From Aeromonas sobria (GTDB lineage: Bacteria; Pseudomonadota; Gammaproteobacteria; Enterobacterales; Aeromonadaceae), in the NCBI RefSeq assembly GCF_000820145.1, contig NZ_CDBW01000005.1:44731-108730 (forward strand): a stretch of DNA of 64,000 nucleotides. Reading direction: 5' to 3'. Below the pieces are notes generated by a model. It did not search any database, was not told the origin of the DNA, and was given only the letters and a program-made list of their open reading frames with translations. The position numbers were made by a program, and so were the translations under genes. Shown here in pieces: positions 55,634 to 63,982 of the stretch; within the stretch, counting starts at the first letter, position 1; each line of letters starts with the position of its first letter.

Positions 55634-56233
55634 ATGACAGGCTTCAAGCAACACAAAGGGATCGTCGCCCCCCTCGACAGCGCCAACGTCGACACCGACG
55701 CCATCATTCCCAAGCAGTTTTTGCAGAAGGTAAACCGCATCGGTTTTGGCAAGCACCTGTTCCACGACTGGCGCTTTCTGGACGATGCAGGTCAGCAGCC
55801 CAACCCCGAGTTTGTGCTCAACCAGCCACAATTCGCCGGTGCCAGCATCCTGCTGGCCCGTGAGAACTTCGGCTGCGGCTCGAGTCGCGAGCACGCCCCT
55901 TGGGCGCTGGCCGACTACGGCTTCAAGACCATCATTGCCCCGAGCTTTGCCGACATCTTCTACGGCAACGCCATCAACAACGGCATGGTGCCGGTACGCC
56001 TGAAAGAAGAGGAGATCAACGCCCTGTTCCAGCTAGTGGCCACCAAGCAGGGCATCGAGATCGAAGTGGATTTGGAAGCCAATCAGGTGCGCGCCGGTGA
56101 GCTCAACTTCAGTTTCGAGATCGACGAGTTCCGCCGCTACTGCCTGCTCAACGGGCTGGATGCCATCGGCCTGACCTTGCAACACGAAGCCGCCATCAGC
56201 GCTTTTGAGGCGAAGCAACCGAGCTGGATTTAA
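55634..56233 (+). CDS. leuD: 3-isopropylmalate dehydratase small subunit
   Basis: A 199-residue swivel-domain subunit. [19 protein letters not shown] opens the domain and [20 protein letters not shown] is the conserved substrate-binding loop. GAGGAG lies six bases before the ATG. Last gene of leuLABCD; a terminator follows within 60 bp. Confidence 0.97.
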   Translation: MTGFKQHKGIVAPLDSANVDTDAIIPKQFLQKVNRIGFGKHLFHDWRFLDDAGQQPNPEFVLNQPQFAGASILLARENFGCGSSREHAPWALADYGFKTIIAPSFADIFYGNAINNGMVPVRLKEEEINALFQLVATKQGIEIEVDLEANQVRAGELNFSFEIDEFRRYCLLNGLDAIGLTLQHEAAISAFEAKQPSWI

Positions 56234-56263
56234 CGCGCCAGTTGCAAAAAAACGAGTAGAATC

Positions 56264-56290
56264 AACAGGGAGCTTTGGCTCCCTGTTTTA
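56264..56290 (+). terminator. Terminator of the leu operon
   Basis: AACAGGGAGC/GCTCCCTGTT stem around TTTG, followed by TTA. Confidence 0.8.
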
Positions 56291-56350
56291 CTGTCCGCTA
56301 CGCTTCCCACTTTGGGCCACCGGAACTGGCCCGTGCCACAGGAAAGGATG

Positions 56351-57280
56351 ATGAAGAGACCGACGGCAATCCCTCTGCTCTGTGCCCTGCTGCTAACCCT
56401 GCCTGTGGGCGCCAGCCAAACCAGCTTCAACAACAGCCTCGGCCAGATCAACGTCGGCTGGCTGGATAGCGAAGGCAAGCCCCAGCAGCTCACCTACCGG
56501 CTGGAACAGGGCAAGCTGCCGCCCCTTATCGCCTATCGCCCGGCCAGAATGCAGGAGGAGGTTCTGCAGGTATTGCTGCGGGAGGTGCGCCAGAATTACC
56601 CCGAGGTACAGTTCACTCTCACCCGCCCCACGCTGGAGCTGCATCTGAAAAGTCGCAATCAGGATAAAGCGCGTGAAGCGATGGCCTGGCTGGAATCACA
56701 GCGCAGCAAAGAGGAACTGGCGTGGCTGACCGAGCACTACTTCCAGTACTTCACAACCCCTGACGGACAACTGGCGGTCAAGCAAGATCATCCGCGCATT
56801 GCGCTAGAGAGTCGCAGCACCTTGGCTCCGCTGGCGGGTCAACTCAAGCAGCAGGGGAGCACCGAAACGGAAGCGCGCCAGAAAACCGTGGCTCATATGC
56901 TGACCTTTATCCAGAGCATCCCCTACCAGCAGTTGGATAATCTCAATGGACGGCAAGGCAAGGGGTTTCTCGCGCCTCGCCAGGTGCTGGAACAGAATCG
57001 GGGCGATTGCGACAGCAAGGTGGCCCTGATGGCTGCTATGCTGGCCCAACTCTTTCCCGAGCTGAAACAGGCCATGGTGTTCGTCCCCGGCCACGCCTTG
57101 CTGGCCGTTGATCTGCCCGCCAAACCGGGGGATGCCACCATCAGCTGGCAAGGGCAATCCTATCTGCTGCTCGAGCCCACAGGCCCCGCCACCTTGCCAG
57201 CCGGCCAAATAGCATCGACCAGCAAAACGCTGGTCGATAGTAAACAAATCAGTGTTCAACCGGTTCAGGCCAACAAGTGA
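56351..57280 (+). CDS. Exported transglutaminase-like protein
   Basis: A 309-residue protein with signal peptide (PTAIPLLCALLLTLPVGAS). The C-terminal half has RQVLEQNRGDCDSKVALM and FVPGHALLAV, the Cys and His regions of the transglutaminase-like superfamily, so peptidase or cross-linking chemistry in the periplasm is possible. The N-terminal half (REVRQNYPEVQFTLTRPTLELH) is not recognised. Of two adjacent ATGs the second (56351) has AGGA seven bases upstream. Single gene; a hairpin without T run overlaps its stop. Confidence 0.75.
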   Translation: MKRPTAIPLLCALLLTLPVGASQTSFNNSLGQINVGWLDSEGKPQQLTYRLEQGKLPPLIAYRPARMQEEVLQVLLREVRQNYPEVQFTLTRPTLELHLKSRNQDKAREAMAWLESQRSKEELAWLTEHYFQYFTTPDGQLAVKQDHPRIALESRSTLAPLAGQLKQQGSTETEARQKTVAHMLTFIQSIPYQQLDNLNGRQGKGFLAPRQVLEQNRGDCDSKVALMAAMLAQLFPELKQAMVFVPGHALLAVDLPAKPGDATISWQGQSYLLLEPTGPATLPAGQIASTSKTLVDSKQISVQPVQANK

Positions 57281-57301
57281 GCCTGTCTATCTCAGGCTCA
57301 C
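57277..57301. terminator. Hairpin overlapping the stop of the transglutaminase-like gene
   Basis: GTGAGCCTG/CAGGCTCAC stem with a seven-base loop, containing the stop codon. No T tract on either strand; weak candidate. Confidence 0.4.
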
Positions 57302-57339
57302 ACTGTGACCAATGACGACCGATTGATTAGCGCGCTGAC

Positions 57340-57630
57340 TCAAGCCACGGGTAAAAACTCTATCGCCAACAGCAAGCCATCATCCTCGTCCAGTACCCGA
57401 ATGATGCGGGCCTGCGCTTCGAAAGGGGGCAGCAAGTTGTTGTGCGTGGCCAGGCTAACCCGGATCGGCAAATTGATGTCGAGCTGGTGTTCAGATACCG
57501 CAATCCCCATGCCGTTGGCACTGAGATCCCGGCAGACCCCCTCCAGCACCTGCTGTTGCTGATAGACAGTGACCGGAGCATTGATAACCATGCGCGCAAA
57601 GGCACGCCTTTCCTTGGTATTGGTAAGCAC
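57340..57630 (-). CDS. PilZ-domain protein
   Basis: A 96-residue single-domain protein with the c-di-GMP-binding signatures RRAFARM (RxxxR) and DLSANGMGI (D/NxSxxG). Such small PilZ proteins relay c-di-GMP to motility or pilus machinery; the window also encodes an EAL phosphodiesterase. It begins with GTG at 57630, with AGAGGA seven bases upstream. Divergent from thiBPQ; the riboswitch lies about 100 bp beyond its start. Confidence 0.88.
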   Translation of the reverse strand: MLTNTKERRAFARMVINAPVTVYQQQQVLEGVCRDLSANGMGIAVSEHQLDINLPIRVSLATHNNLLPPFEAQARIIRVLDEDDGLLLAIEFLPVA

Positions 57631-57726
57631 GCGAACATCCTCTGTTGGGTGGGCGTCATCTCAGGGGTATTGCACAATTGTGCTGGTCTCCCCAAAAGAA
57701 CGTTAATACAATGCGGTTCGTTTCTC

Positions 57727-57796
57727 AAACGGGGTGCGGTTTACCGCTGAGATTATACCCGTATACCTGATCCAGATAATGCTGGCGGAGGAATTT
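57727..57796 (+). ncRNA. TPP riboswitch (THI box)
   Basis: The conserved THI-box pieces appear in order: ACGGGGTGC, CCGCTGAGA, ATACCC, CCTGATCCAGATAATG, CTGGCGGAGGAA. Thiamine pyrophosphate binding should lower expression of the downstream thiamine-uptake genes. Located 75 bp upstream of thiB, in the position seen for thiBPQ in enterobacteria. Confidence 0.93.
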
Positions 57797-57831
57797 GAGG
57801 CATGGCGCTCATTTTTTGCGCTCTCACCCGC

Positions 57832-57867
57832 TGGCACCTCATTATTAACAAGTAATAGGGAGTGCCA
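57832..57867 (+). promoter_or_regulatory. Hairpin sequestering the thiB ribosome binding site
   Basis: TGGCA-CCT-ATTA on the left pairs with TAAT-AGG-TGCCA on the right, enclosing the Shine-Dalgarno GGGAG just before the thiB ATG. This is a natural expression platform for translational control by the TPP riboswitch. Confidence 0.65.
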
Positions 57868-57870
57868 TCA

Positions 57871-58851
57871 ATGAAAACCCTGCTGCTGGTCACCACCGGC
57901 CTGCTGTCGGCCAATGCGTTCGCCGCCGACACCCTCACCGTCTACACCTACAGCTCCTTCACTGCCGAGTGGGGCCCGGGCCCCAAGATCAAGCAAGCCT
58001 TCGAGAAAGAGTGCGGCTGCGTCCTCAATCTGGTTCCCCTTGAAGATGGCGTTGCCATCCTCAACCGGTTGCGGCTGGAGGGCAACCACAGCAAGGCCGA
58101 TCTGGTGCTGGGGCTCGATGATGCCCTCATCAGCGAAGCCAAGCAGAGCGGCCTGTTCGCACCCCATCCCACTAACCTCGACGGCATCAAGGTGCCGGGT
58201 GGCTGGCAGGATAAGACCTTCGTCCCCTACGACTACGGCTACTTCGCCTTTGTTTATGACAAGGAGAAGCTCAAGCGGCCGCCCAAGAGCCTGAAAGAGC
58301 TGGTGGAGCGACCTGACCTCAAGGTGATCTATCAGGATCCCCGCACCTCCACCCCGGGACAGGGGCTGATGCTGTGGATGAAGTCCGTTTATGGCGACAA
58401 GGCGCCCGCCGCCTGGGCCAAACTGGCCAAGAAGACGGTCACCGTCACCAAGGGGTGGTCAGAGGCCTATGGCATGTTCCTCGATGGCGAAGCGGACATG
58501 GTGCTCTCCTACACCACCTCCCCCGCTTACCACCTGATTGGCGAGAACAAGCCCCAATATCAGGCCGCCGCCTTCGAGGAGGGTCACTACCGTCAGGTGG
58601 AAGTGGCCGCCAAACTGAACAGCGCCACTCAGGGCAAGCTGGCCGATCAGTTCCTGCAATTTATGGTGAGCCCCGCCTTCCAGAACGAGATCCCTACCGG
58701 CAACTGGATGTATCCGGTGATCGACACCCCACTGCCCAAGGGCTTCGAGCAGATGATCACCGTCAGTAAGCCACTGTCCTTTAGCGCCGATGAGGTGGCC
58801 GCCAATCGCAAAGGGTGGATCCGCGAGTGGCTGCAAGCCGTCACCCAGTGA
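57871..58851 (+). CDS. thiB: Thiamine ABC transporter, periplasmic substrate-binding protein
   Basis: A 326-residue periplasmic binding protein with signal peptide MKTLLLVTTGLLSANAFA, then LTVYTYSSFTAEWGPGPKIK, typical of ThiB/TbpA. It binds thiamine, TMP or TPP. The motif KGWSEAYGMFLDGEADMVLSY is also characteristic. ATG 57871 follows GGGAG by eight bases; an in-frame GTG three codons earlier is less likely. The stop overlaps the thiP start (GTGA). Under TPP riboswitch control. Confidence 0.95.
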   Translation: MKTLLLVTTGLLSANAFAADTLTVYTYSSFTAEWGPGPKIKQAFEKECGCVLNLVPLEDGVAILNRLRLEGNHSKADLVLGLDDALISEAKQSGLFAPHPTNLDGIKVPGGWQDKTFVPYDYGYFAFVYDKEKLKRPPKSLKELVERPDLKVIYQDPRTSTPGQGLMLWMKSVYGDKAPAAWAKLAKKTVTVTKGWSEAYGMFLDGEADMVLSYTTSPAYHLIGENKPQYQAAAFEEGHYRQVEVAAKLNSATQGKLADQFLQFMVSPAFQNEIPTGNWMYPVIDTPLPKGFEQMITVSKPLSFSADEVAANRKGWIREWLQAVTQ

Positions 58852-60470
58852 GCCGTTATCTGAAACCACAGGCTCGTCCCCTCTGGTGGTTGCCGGGCAG
58901 TGCAGCCACCCTGTTGATCCTGCTGTTATCTCTCGGGCCGCTCGTGGCCCTGTTGTGGCAGGCCGGTTCGCTGGCCCCCCGCACCCTGCTCGCAGATCCT
59001 TATCTGCGCCATGTGCTGGGCTTCAGTCTGGGGCAGGCACTGCTCTCCACTCTGCTCAGTCTCGGGCTGGCCATTCCGGTGGCCCGCGCGCTGGCGCGGC
59101 GCCGCTTCATTGGCCGTACCCTGCTGATCAAGCTGTTTGGCCTCTCGCTGGTGCTGCCAGTCATCATCGCCATCTTCGGTATCGTGGCGGTACACGGCAA
59201 ACAGGGGTGGCTGCCACAACTGCTACGCTCACTGGGGCTCGATCCCGGCAACTACCTCTACGGCCTGTTCGGCATCCTGCTGGCCCACGTCTTCTTCAAC
59301 ATGCCGCTGGCGGCCCGCCTGATGCTGCAGAGCATAGAGAGCATCCCCGAATCGAGCTGGCGCCTTGCCAGCCAGCTCGGCATGCGCTCGTCCCACATCT
59401 TCCGGCTGCTGGAGTGGCCGCTTATTCGCGGCATATTGCCGGGACTGGCCAGCCTTATCTTTATGCTCTGCTTCACCAGCTTCACTACCGTGCTGGCGCT
59501 GGGGGGCGGGCCGAAATCCACCACGCTGGAGGTGGCCGTCTATCAGGCGCTGCGCTTTGACTTCGATCTCGCCACCGCGGGCGGACTGGCACTGGTACAG
59601 CTGCTCCTGACCGCCGCCCTGCTCGCCCTGCAACACAAGCTGCAGAGCACCCCAGCCAGTCGGGTAACACCGCGCCGCCCCTGCTTGCGACCGGATCGCC
59701 ATCAGCCGGGCACGGCCGTGGTGGATGCACTCTCGCTCTGTATCGGGCTCGCCATCTTTCTGCCACCGCTGCTGGCGATTGTGGTGGCCGGCCTCCACCC
59801 CGGCCTGCTGACGGCGCTCACCTCAAGCAAGCTGTGGCAGGCGAGCGGCCAGTCGCTGCTGATTGCGCTGGCGTCGGGCACCCTGGCGACCCTGCTCGGC
59901 AGCGGCCTGCTGCTCACCAGCCGTCACCTCAAGGTGCGCACCCGCCAGCGGCGCGCCGCCGCCCTGTGGGAGGCCAGCGGCTCGATGATCCTGATGATCC
60001 CGGCGGTGGTGCTCTCCACCGGTCTCTTCATCCTGTTTATGCCGTTCACCGATGTCTTCGCCCTCGGCCCCTGGCTGGTGGTGCTGGTAAACGCTCTGAT
60101 GGCGCTGCCCTATGTACTGCGCACCCTCTCAGCCCCCATGCAGCTGGTGGTACGCCAGTACGACCGGCTGGCCGACAGTCTGGGGGTACGCGGCCTGCAT
60201 CGCCTGCGACTGGTGGAGTGGCCACTGCTGCGCCGCCCGCTGGCACTGGCGATGGCGCTGTCGATGATCCTCTCGCTGGGGGATCTCGGAGCCATCGCCA
60301 TGTTTGGCAGTCAGGAGCTCACCACCCTGCCCTGGCTGCTCTATCAACAGCTCGGCAGCTATCGGCTGACCGACGCGGCCGCCACCGCCCTGCTGCTGCT
60401 CACACTCTGTTTCTCCCTGTTCTGGCTGGTTGAACGGGGTCTTGGAGGAAAAAATGGCGAGCATCATTGA
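58848..60470 (+). CDS. thiP: Thiamine ABC transporter permease
   Basis: A 540-residue inner-membrane permease with about 12 TM segments and two BPD_transp_1 repeats; the EAA-type loops are ESSWRLASQLGMRSS (first half) and DRLADSLGVRGLHRLR (second half). It begins with GTG at 58848 overlapping the thiB stop by 4 bp, as in thiBPQ operons. The 3' end, encoding LVERGLGGKNGEHH, is followed by a diverged relic copy leading into thiQ. Confidence 0.94.
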   Translation: MSRYLKPQARPLWWLPGSAATLLILLLSLGPLVALLWQAGSLAPRTLLADPYLRHVLGFSLGQALLSTLLSLGLAIPVARALARRRFIGRTLLIKLFGLSLVLPVIIAIFGIVAVHGKQGWLPQLLRSLGLDPGNYLYGLFGILLAHVFFNMPLAARLMLQSIESIPESSWRLASQLGMRSSHIFRLLEWPLIRGILPGLASLIFMLCFTSFTTVLALGGGPKSTTLEVAVYQALRFDFDLATAGGLALVQLLLTAALLALQHKLQSTPASRVTPRRPCLRPDRHQPGTAVVDALSLCIGLAIFLPPLLAIVVAGLHPGLLTALTSSKLWQASGQSLLIALASGTLATLLGSGLLLTSRHLKVRTRQRRAAALWEASGSMILMIPAVVLSTGLFILFMPFTDVFALGPWLVVLVNALMALPYVLRTLSAPMQLVVRQYDRLADSLGVRGLHRLRLVEWPLLRRPLALAMALSMILSLGDLGAIAMFGSQELTTLPWLLYQQLGSYRLTDAAATALLLLTLCFSLFWLVERGLGGKNGEHH

Positions 60471-60550
60471 GATACAAAACGCCTTGCGGCCCTGCGCTAG
60501 CGTTTCTGCGGCAGTTCTCGCTAGTCAAACGGATCCTTTTGGGAGGAAAA
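60471..60550 (+). pseudogene. Relic of a thiP 3' end between thiP and thiQ
   Basis: In the thiQ frame this segment reads PALAFLRQFSLVKRILLGGK, which parallels the ThiP C-terminus TLCFSLFWLVERGLGGK; the DNA aligns with a few gaps. The relic ends in GGGAGGAAAA, which is the thiQ ribosome site. Thus the thiP-end/thiQ-start junction occurs twice. Confidence 0.7.
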
Positions 60551-61258
60551 ATGCTGAACATTGATATGCTTGCGACCAGCTACCCCGACTGGCGCGTCAG
60601 CTTCAGCGCGACCCTGCCCAAGGGAGAGATCACCGCGCTGATCGGCCCAAGCGGCGCGGGCAAATCTACCCTGCTCGGGATGATCGCCGGCTTCGTGCCG
60701 GTGGAATCAGGCCGCCTCAGTTTCGATGGTGAAGATCTGCTGCCGCTGGGCCCCGCCGAGCGACCGGTCACTACCCTGTTTCAGGATCACAACCTGTTCC
60801 TCCACCTGTCGGTGTTCGACAATATCGCCATCGGCCTGCATCCGGGTCTGCGCCTGAGTGACGCCCAGCGGGCACAGGTGATCGATGCGGCCGGGCGGGT
60901 CGGGCTTGGCGATATGCTAAGCCGCCAGCCTGAGCAGCTCTCCGGCGGCCAGCAACAGCGAGTCGGGCTGGCCCGAGCCCTGGTGCGGGGCAAACCATTG
61001 CTGCTGCTGGATGAGCCCTTCTCGGCCCTCGATCCGGCCCTGCGCCGGGAGATGCTGGCGGAAGTGGCACGCCTCGCCAGCGAACAGGGCATCACAGTAT
61101 TGATGGTTTCCCACAATCCGGAAGATGCCCAGCTTATCGCCGATCAAGTGCTGTTCGTTGACGAGGGGCGCATAGCCCTGCAAGGCAAACCCGACATCCT
61201 GCAAACCAGCGATCATCCCGGGCTGCTGCGCTACCTTGGTCGCGCTCTCGCGCCATAG
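60551..61258 (+). CDS. thiQ: Thiamine ABC transporter ATPase
   Basis: A 235-residue ABC ATPase: Walker A GPSGAGKST, Q-loop TLFQDHNLF, signature LSGGQQQRVGLARAL, Walker B LLLLDEPFSALDP and switch His in VSHNPED. It energises ThiBP. ATG 60551 has GGGAGG at four bases; an upstream ATG at 60454 with a similar ribosome site is the duplicated junction and reads into a different frame. The tail is followed by a diverged relic copy. Confidence 0.94.
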   Translation: MLNIDMLATSYPDWRVSFSATLPKGEITALIGPSGAGKSTLLGMIAGFVPVESGRLSFDGEDLLPLGPAERPVTTLFQDHNLFLHLSVFDNIAIGLHPGLRLSDAQRAQVIDAAGRVGLGDMLSRQPEQLSGGQQQRVGLARALVRGKPLLLLDEPFSALDPALRREMLAEVARLASEQGITVLMVSHNPEDAQLIADQVLFVDEGRIALQGKPDILQTSDHPGLLRYLGRALAP

Positions 61259-61412
61259 TGGATGGCCAACAAGCTGATGGTCTCCCCCTATCATGCCGGA
61301 AGATGCCCAGCTCATCGCTGATCAGGTGCTGTTCGTCGACGAGGGGCGCATCGCCTTAGGCAGTGATCATCCCGGGTTGTTGCGCTACCTTGGTCGTACG
61401 CATATCTCATAA
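61259..61412 (+). pseudogene. Diverged relic of the thiQ 3' end
   Basis: From about 61275 it parallels thiQ from 61101, with a frameshift near 61290. Afterwards CCGGAAGATGCCCAGCTC and onward stays in the thiQ frame, with an in-frame deletion of eight codons, and ends in TAA at 61412. In the aligned part all codon differences I find are synonymous, until the last four codons. No start codon of its own. Confidence 0.85.
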
Positions 61413-61430
61413 CGGGACACACGCATCAAA

Positions 61431-61456
61431 AAAGGGAGGCCGATTGGCCTCCCTTT
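61431..61456. terminator. Bidirectional terminator between the thi operon and phoH-like gene
   Basis: AAAGGGAGGCC/GGCCTCCCTTT stem around GATT with A- and T-rich flanks. Confidence 0.85.
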
Positions 61457-61479
61457 GTATCTGGAAATATTCAGTTAAA

Positions 61480-62850
61480 TCAGAGATTTTCCTCGGCAAA
61501 CGAAGCCAGTCTGCTGCGCACCACGCCGTTGAGGAAGATGTTGGCACTGCCGTCGAAATCCTTGAAACGCTCGACGATGTAGGTGAGACCCGAGGTCACC
61601 GGGCTCAGGTAGTTGGAATCGATCTGGGCCAGGTTACCGGAGCAGACGATCTTGGTTCCCTCGCCACAGCGGGTGATGATGGTCTTGATCTGGGACGCGG
61701 TCAGGTTCTGGCACTCATCCAGCAGCACAAAGGTGTTCTGGATGCTGCGCCCGCGCATGAAGTTGACCGATTTGAACTGGATGTTGGCCTTCTCCATGAT
61801 GTAGCTAAGCGAGCCGCTCATGTTCTCGTCCTGCTTGTGCAGCACCTCCAGCGTATCGGTCACCGCCGCCAGCCAGGGCATCATCTTCTCTTCTTCGGTG
61901 CCGGGCAGGAAGCCGATGCTTTCGGCAATTTCCGGGGTATTCCGGGTGACGATCACTTTCTCGTAAATGCCCTTCTCAATCACCAGCTCCAGCGCCGCCG
62001 CCATCGCCAGCAGGGTCTTGCCGCAACCAGCTGGGCCGGTCAGGATCACCAGATCGATGTGCGGATCGAGCAGGGCATCCAGCGCCATCCCCTGATAGAC
62101 GTTCTTGGGATGTACGCCCCACGCCTTGCGGGACATCAGCCGCTCGCGCCCCAGATCCTTGATGCGGATCTTGCTGCCATCGTGGCTGAGCACACGGGCG
62201 GCGAAGAAGTTCTCCTCATCGATCAGGTACTGGTTGACGTGAATTCCTTCGAGCAGGTTGTCGTCGATCACATGAATGGTATCGCGGCCATGGGTCTCGC
62301 TCTCGCACTCGCCGACCCGCTCCCAGAAGCTGCCGGGCACCACCTGAAAGCCTTTGGCCAGCAGGCGGATATCGTCGATCAGTTGGTCACTGCGATAATC
62401 TTCAACACGGGCGAGCCCTGCACCTTTTGCTTTGAGACGCATGTTGATGTCTTTGGTGACCAGCACCACCTGACGCTTCAACTCATGCTTTTGCAGATAG
62501 AGGGCCGCGTTGATGATGCGATTGTCGGCTTCCTTGTCGGTAAAGACTTCGGCATCCTGCGGCAGGTGGTGATCGCTGAAGATGCAAATATTGCCGCTCG
62601 CTTCGCCAGCCAGCGGAACGCCCTGGGTGATCTGCTCCGGCGTTGCGTCACGGAACACATCTTCCAGCGCACGAATGGCCACCCGCGCGTCGCGGCTGAC
62701 ATCCTTGTTGCGATCCTTGATGTTATCGAGCTCTTCCAGCACCGTCATGGGGATGAGCACGTCGTGCTCTTTGAAGGAGTAGATCGCGAGGGGTTCGTGA
62801 AGCAGAACGTTGGTATCCAGGATAAACAGCTTTCGGTCCGTATTGTCCAT
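61480..62850 (-). CDS. PIN-PhoH fusion protein (PhoH2)
   Basis: A 456-residue cytoplasmic protein: an N-terminal PIN nuclease domain (FILDTNVLLHEP, later IFSDHHLPQDAEVFTDKEADNRI) and a C-terminal PhoH helicase-like ATPase with Walker A LTGPAGCGKTLLAM and Walker B VLLDECQNLT. PhoH2 proteins of other bacteria unwind and cut RNA. AAGGAG lies seven bases before ATG 62850; longer starts are rejected. Single gene; its promoter should lie in the 400-bp region to the right. Confidence 0.93.
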   Translation of the reverse strand: MDNTDRKLFILDTNVLLHEPLAIYSFKEHDVLIPMTVLEELDNIKDRNKDVSRDARVAIRALEDVFRDATPEQITQGVPLAGEASGNICIFSDHHLPQDAEVFTDKEADNRIINAALYLQKHELKRQVVLVTKDINMRLKAKGAGLARVEDYRSDQLIDDIRLLAKGFQVVPGSFWERVGECESETHGRDTIHVIDDNLLEGIHVNQYLIDEENFFAARVLSHDGSKIRIKDLGRERLMSRKAWGVHPKNVYQGMALDALLDPHIDLVILTGPAGCGKTLLAMAAALELVIEKGIYEKVIVTRNTPEIAESIGFLPGTEEEKMMPWLAAVTDTLEVLHKQDENMSGSLSYIMEKANIQFKSVNFMRGRSIQNTFVLLDECQNLTASQIKTIITRCGEGTKIVCSGNLAQIDSNYLSPVTSGLTYIVERFKDFDGSANIFLNGVVRSRLASFAEENL

Positions 62851-63247
62851 AAGCATTCTCCTTGGCACTGAAGGGCCACGTGTGTGCATCTCAGATGTCA
62901 TTGAAACCACACGGCCGTGACAGTTTTATTACCCTCAACGCTACGCCCGATTTTACTATCACGCAACAAATCACTTGGCCGAGCGTTTTGATTGCCCATA
63001 AAAACAGCAATAAAAAGACCGGTACACAGACCGGTCTTTTTGCTTTCGCTCAATGATTTAAACACATCGGTCAGCCACGCTGGGAGGCGCTGCTGAGGCT
63101 GTTAAGTAACCATCCTTGAGCACCGGCCCCCTTGCTTTAGCACTGATAGCAGAGCCCAGCATTGGTCGCAAAGCCACGATCAGCAGATCTCCGAACCAGG
63201 GCACTCAACTGATTAAGTAACTGAACGAATGAATACTCAGAGATAGA
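62851..63247. other. Intergenic region between phoH2 and the lipoprotein gene
   Basis: About 400 bp without a supported gene. It contains the phoH2 promoter side, one strong hairpin (listed separately) and a 200-bp stretch of mixed sequence between that hairpin and the lipoprotein stop. An untranslated 3' region or a small RNA is possible, but nothing further can be shown. Confidence 0.4.
63012..63041. terminator. Strong intrinsic terminator in the phoH2-lipoprotein gap
   Basis: AAAAAGACCGG/CCGGTCTTTTT stem with an eight-base loop. It can stop transcription from either side; the nearest gene running into it is the lipoprotein, 200 bp away on the minus strand. Confidence 0.8.
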
Positions 63248-63700
63248 TTAGGGCTTCTTAACGTAGACGGTCGGTGTTTCACCCGCCATATTCAGATAGA
63301 ACTCGTAGACACCATCGCTATCCGGCGAGAACTTCATATCCTCATACTTGGAGCAGGGATTGACCGGCACCGCCTCACCACCCAATACGGCGACACCATC
63401 ACTCGGGCTCTTGTAGCCAAAGTTACTACCGCAGCTCCAGCCAGAGTCAGCAAACTTGAACTTGTAGGGAGCCCACTCTTTCTTGAGCGTCCCTTTGGCC
63501 ATGTAAAGCTTGTCAGCGACCTTGACGACCTTGCTCGCATCAGTCGCCATCCAGTCGTTCATCTCCCCACGCAGGTAGATGGACTTGCTACCGAAGTCAC
63601 TGTTGTCTGCCCCAGACTGCTCAGCACCACCATTGGATGCACAACCGCCTAATACCAGGGTTCCCGCCGCCAGCATCATCGTTACTGTTCTTTTGAACAT
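63248..63700 (-). CDS. Lipoprotein with carbohydrate-binding-like domain
   Basis: A 150-residue lipoprotein: signal and lipobox MMLAAGTLVLGGC, lipidated Cys20. The mature part IYLRGEMNDWMATDASKV then YKFKFAD resembles the beta-sandwich glycogen/starch-binding modules (CBM48/CBM20-like) that precede pullulanases and amylases. Two cysteines (WSCGSNFG, VNPCSKY) may form a disulfide. No enzyme domain is present; it may be a surface binding protein. AAGGA lies eight bases before the ATG. Function unproven. Confidence 0.7.
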   Translation of the reverse strand: MFKRTVTMMLAAGTLVLGGCASNGGAEQSGADNSDFGSKSIYLRGEMNDWMATDASKVVKVADKLYMAKGTLKKEWAPYKFKFADSGWSCGSNFGYKSPSDGVAVLGGEAVPVNPCSKYEDMKFSPDSDGVYEFYLNMAGETPTVYVKKP

Positions 63701-63946
63701 GGGTCTATTCCTTAAATTATTGTGATTCCTTGGTCCATCAATGTGGACTGAAGAATTAAACCAGAGCAGGCATCACAAGAAAGGTAGAGGCATCACACTC
63801 TGTGCTTTTTATGTGCAATCAATTAAATGATTGAATGAAAACCGAACGAAAAATGAATGAAATTTAGGCGACAGGGAAGAGTGTCTATACAAAACAGAAG
63901 GGAAACGATTGATAATTAGCCAGACAACTGAATGTCAGGCAATAAA

Positions 63947-63971
63947 AAACCCCGCTCATTGAGCGGGGTTT
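63947..63971 (-). terminator. Terminator after the 5S rRNA gene
   Basis: On the minus strand AACCCCGCTC/GAGCGGGGTT is followed by TTTTTTATT, 12 bases after the 5S rRNA 3' end; the typical end of an rrn operon. Confidence 0.85.
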
Positions 63972-63982
63972 CTTGTATTTGG

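Noticed and set aside
61363..62871. 502-codon plus frame opposite phoH2
   Set aside because: PIN and PhoH motifs prove the minus strand is coding.
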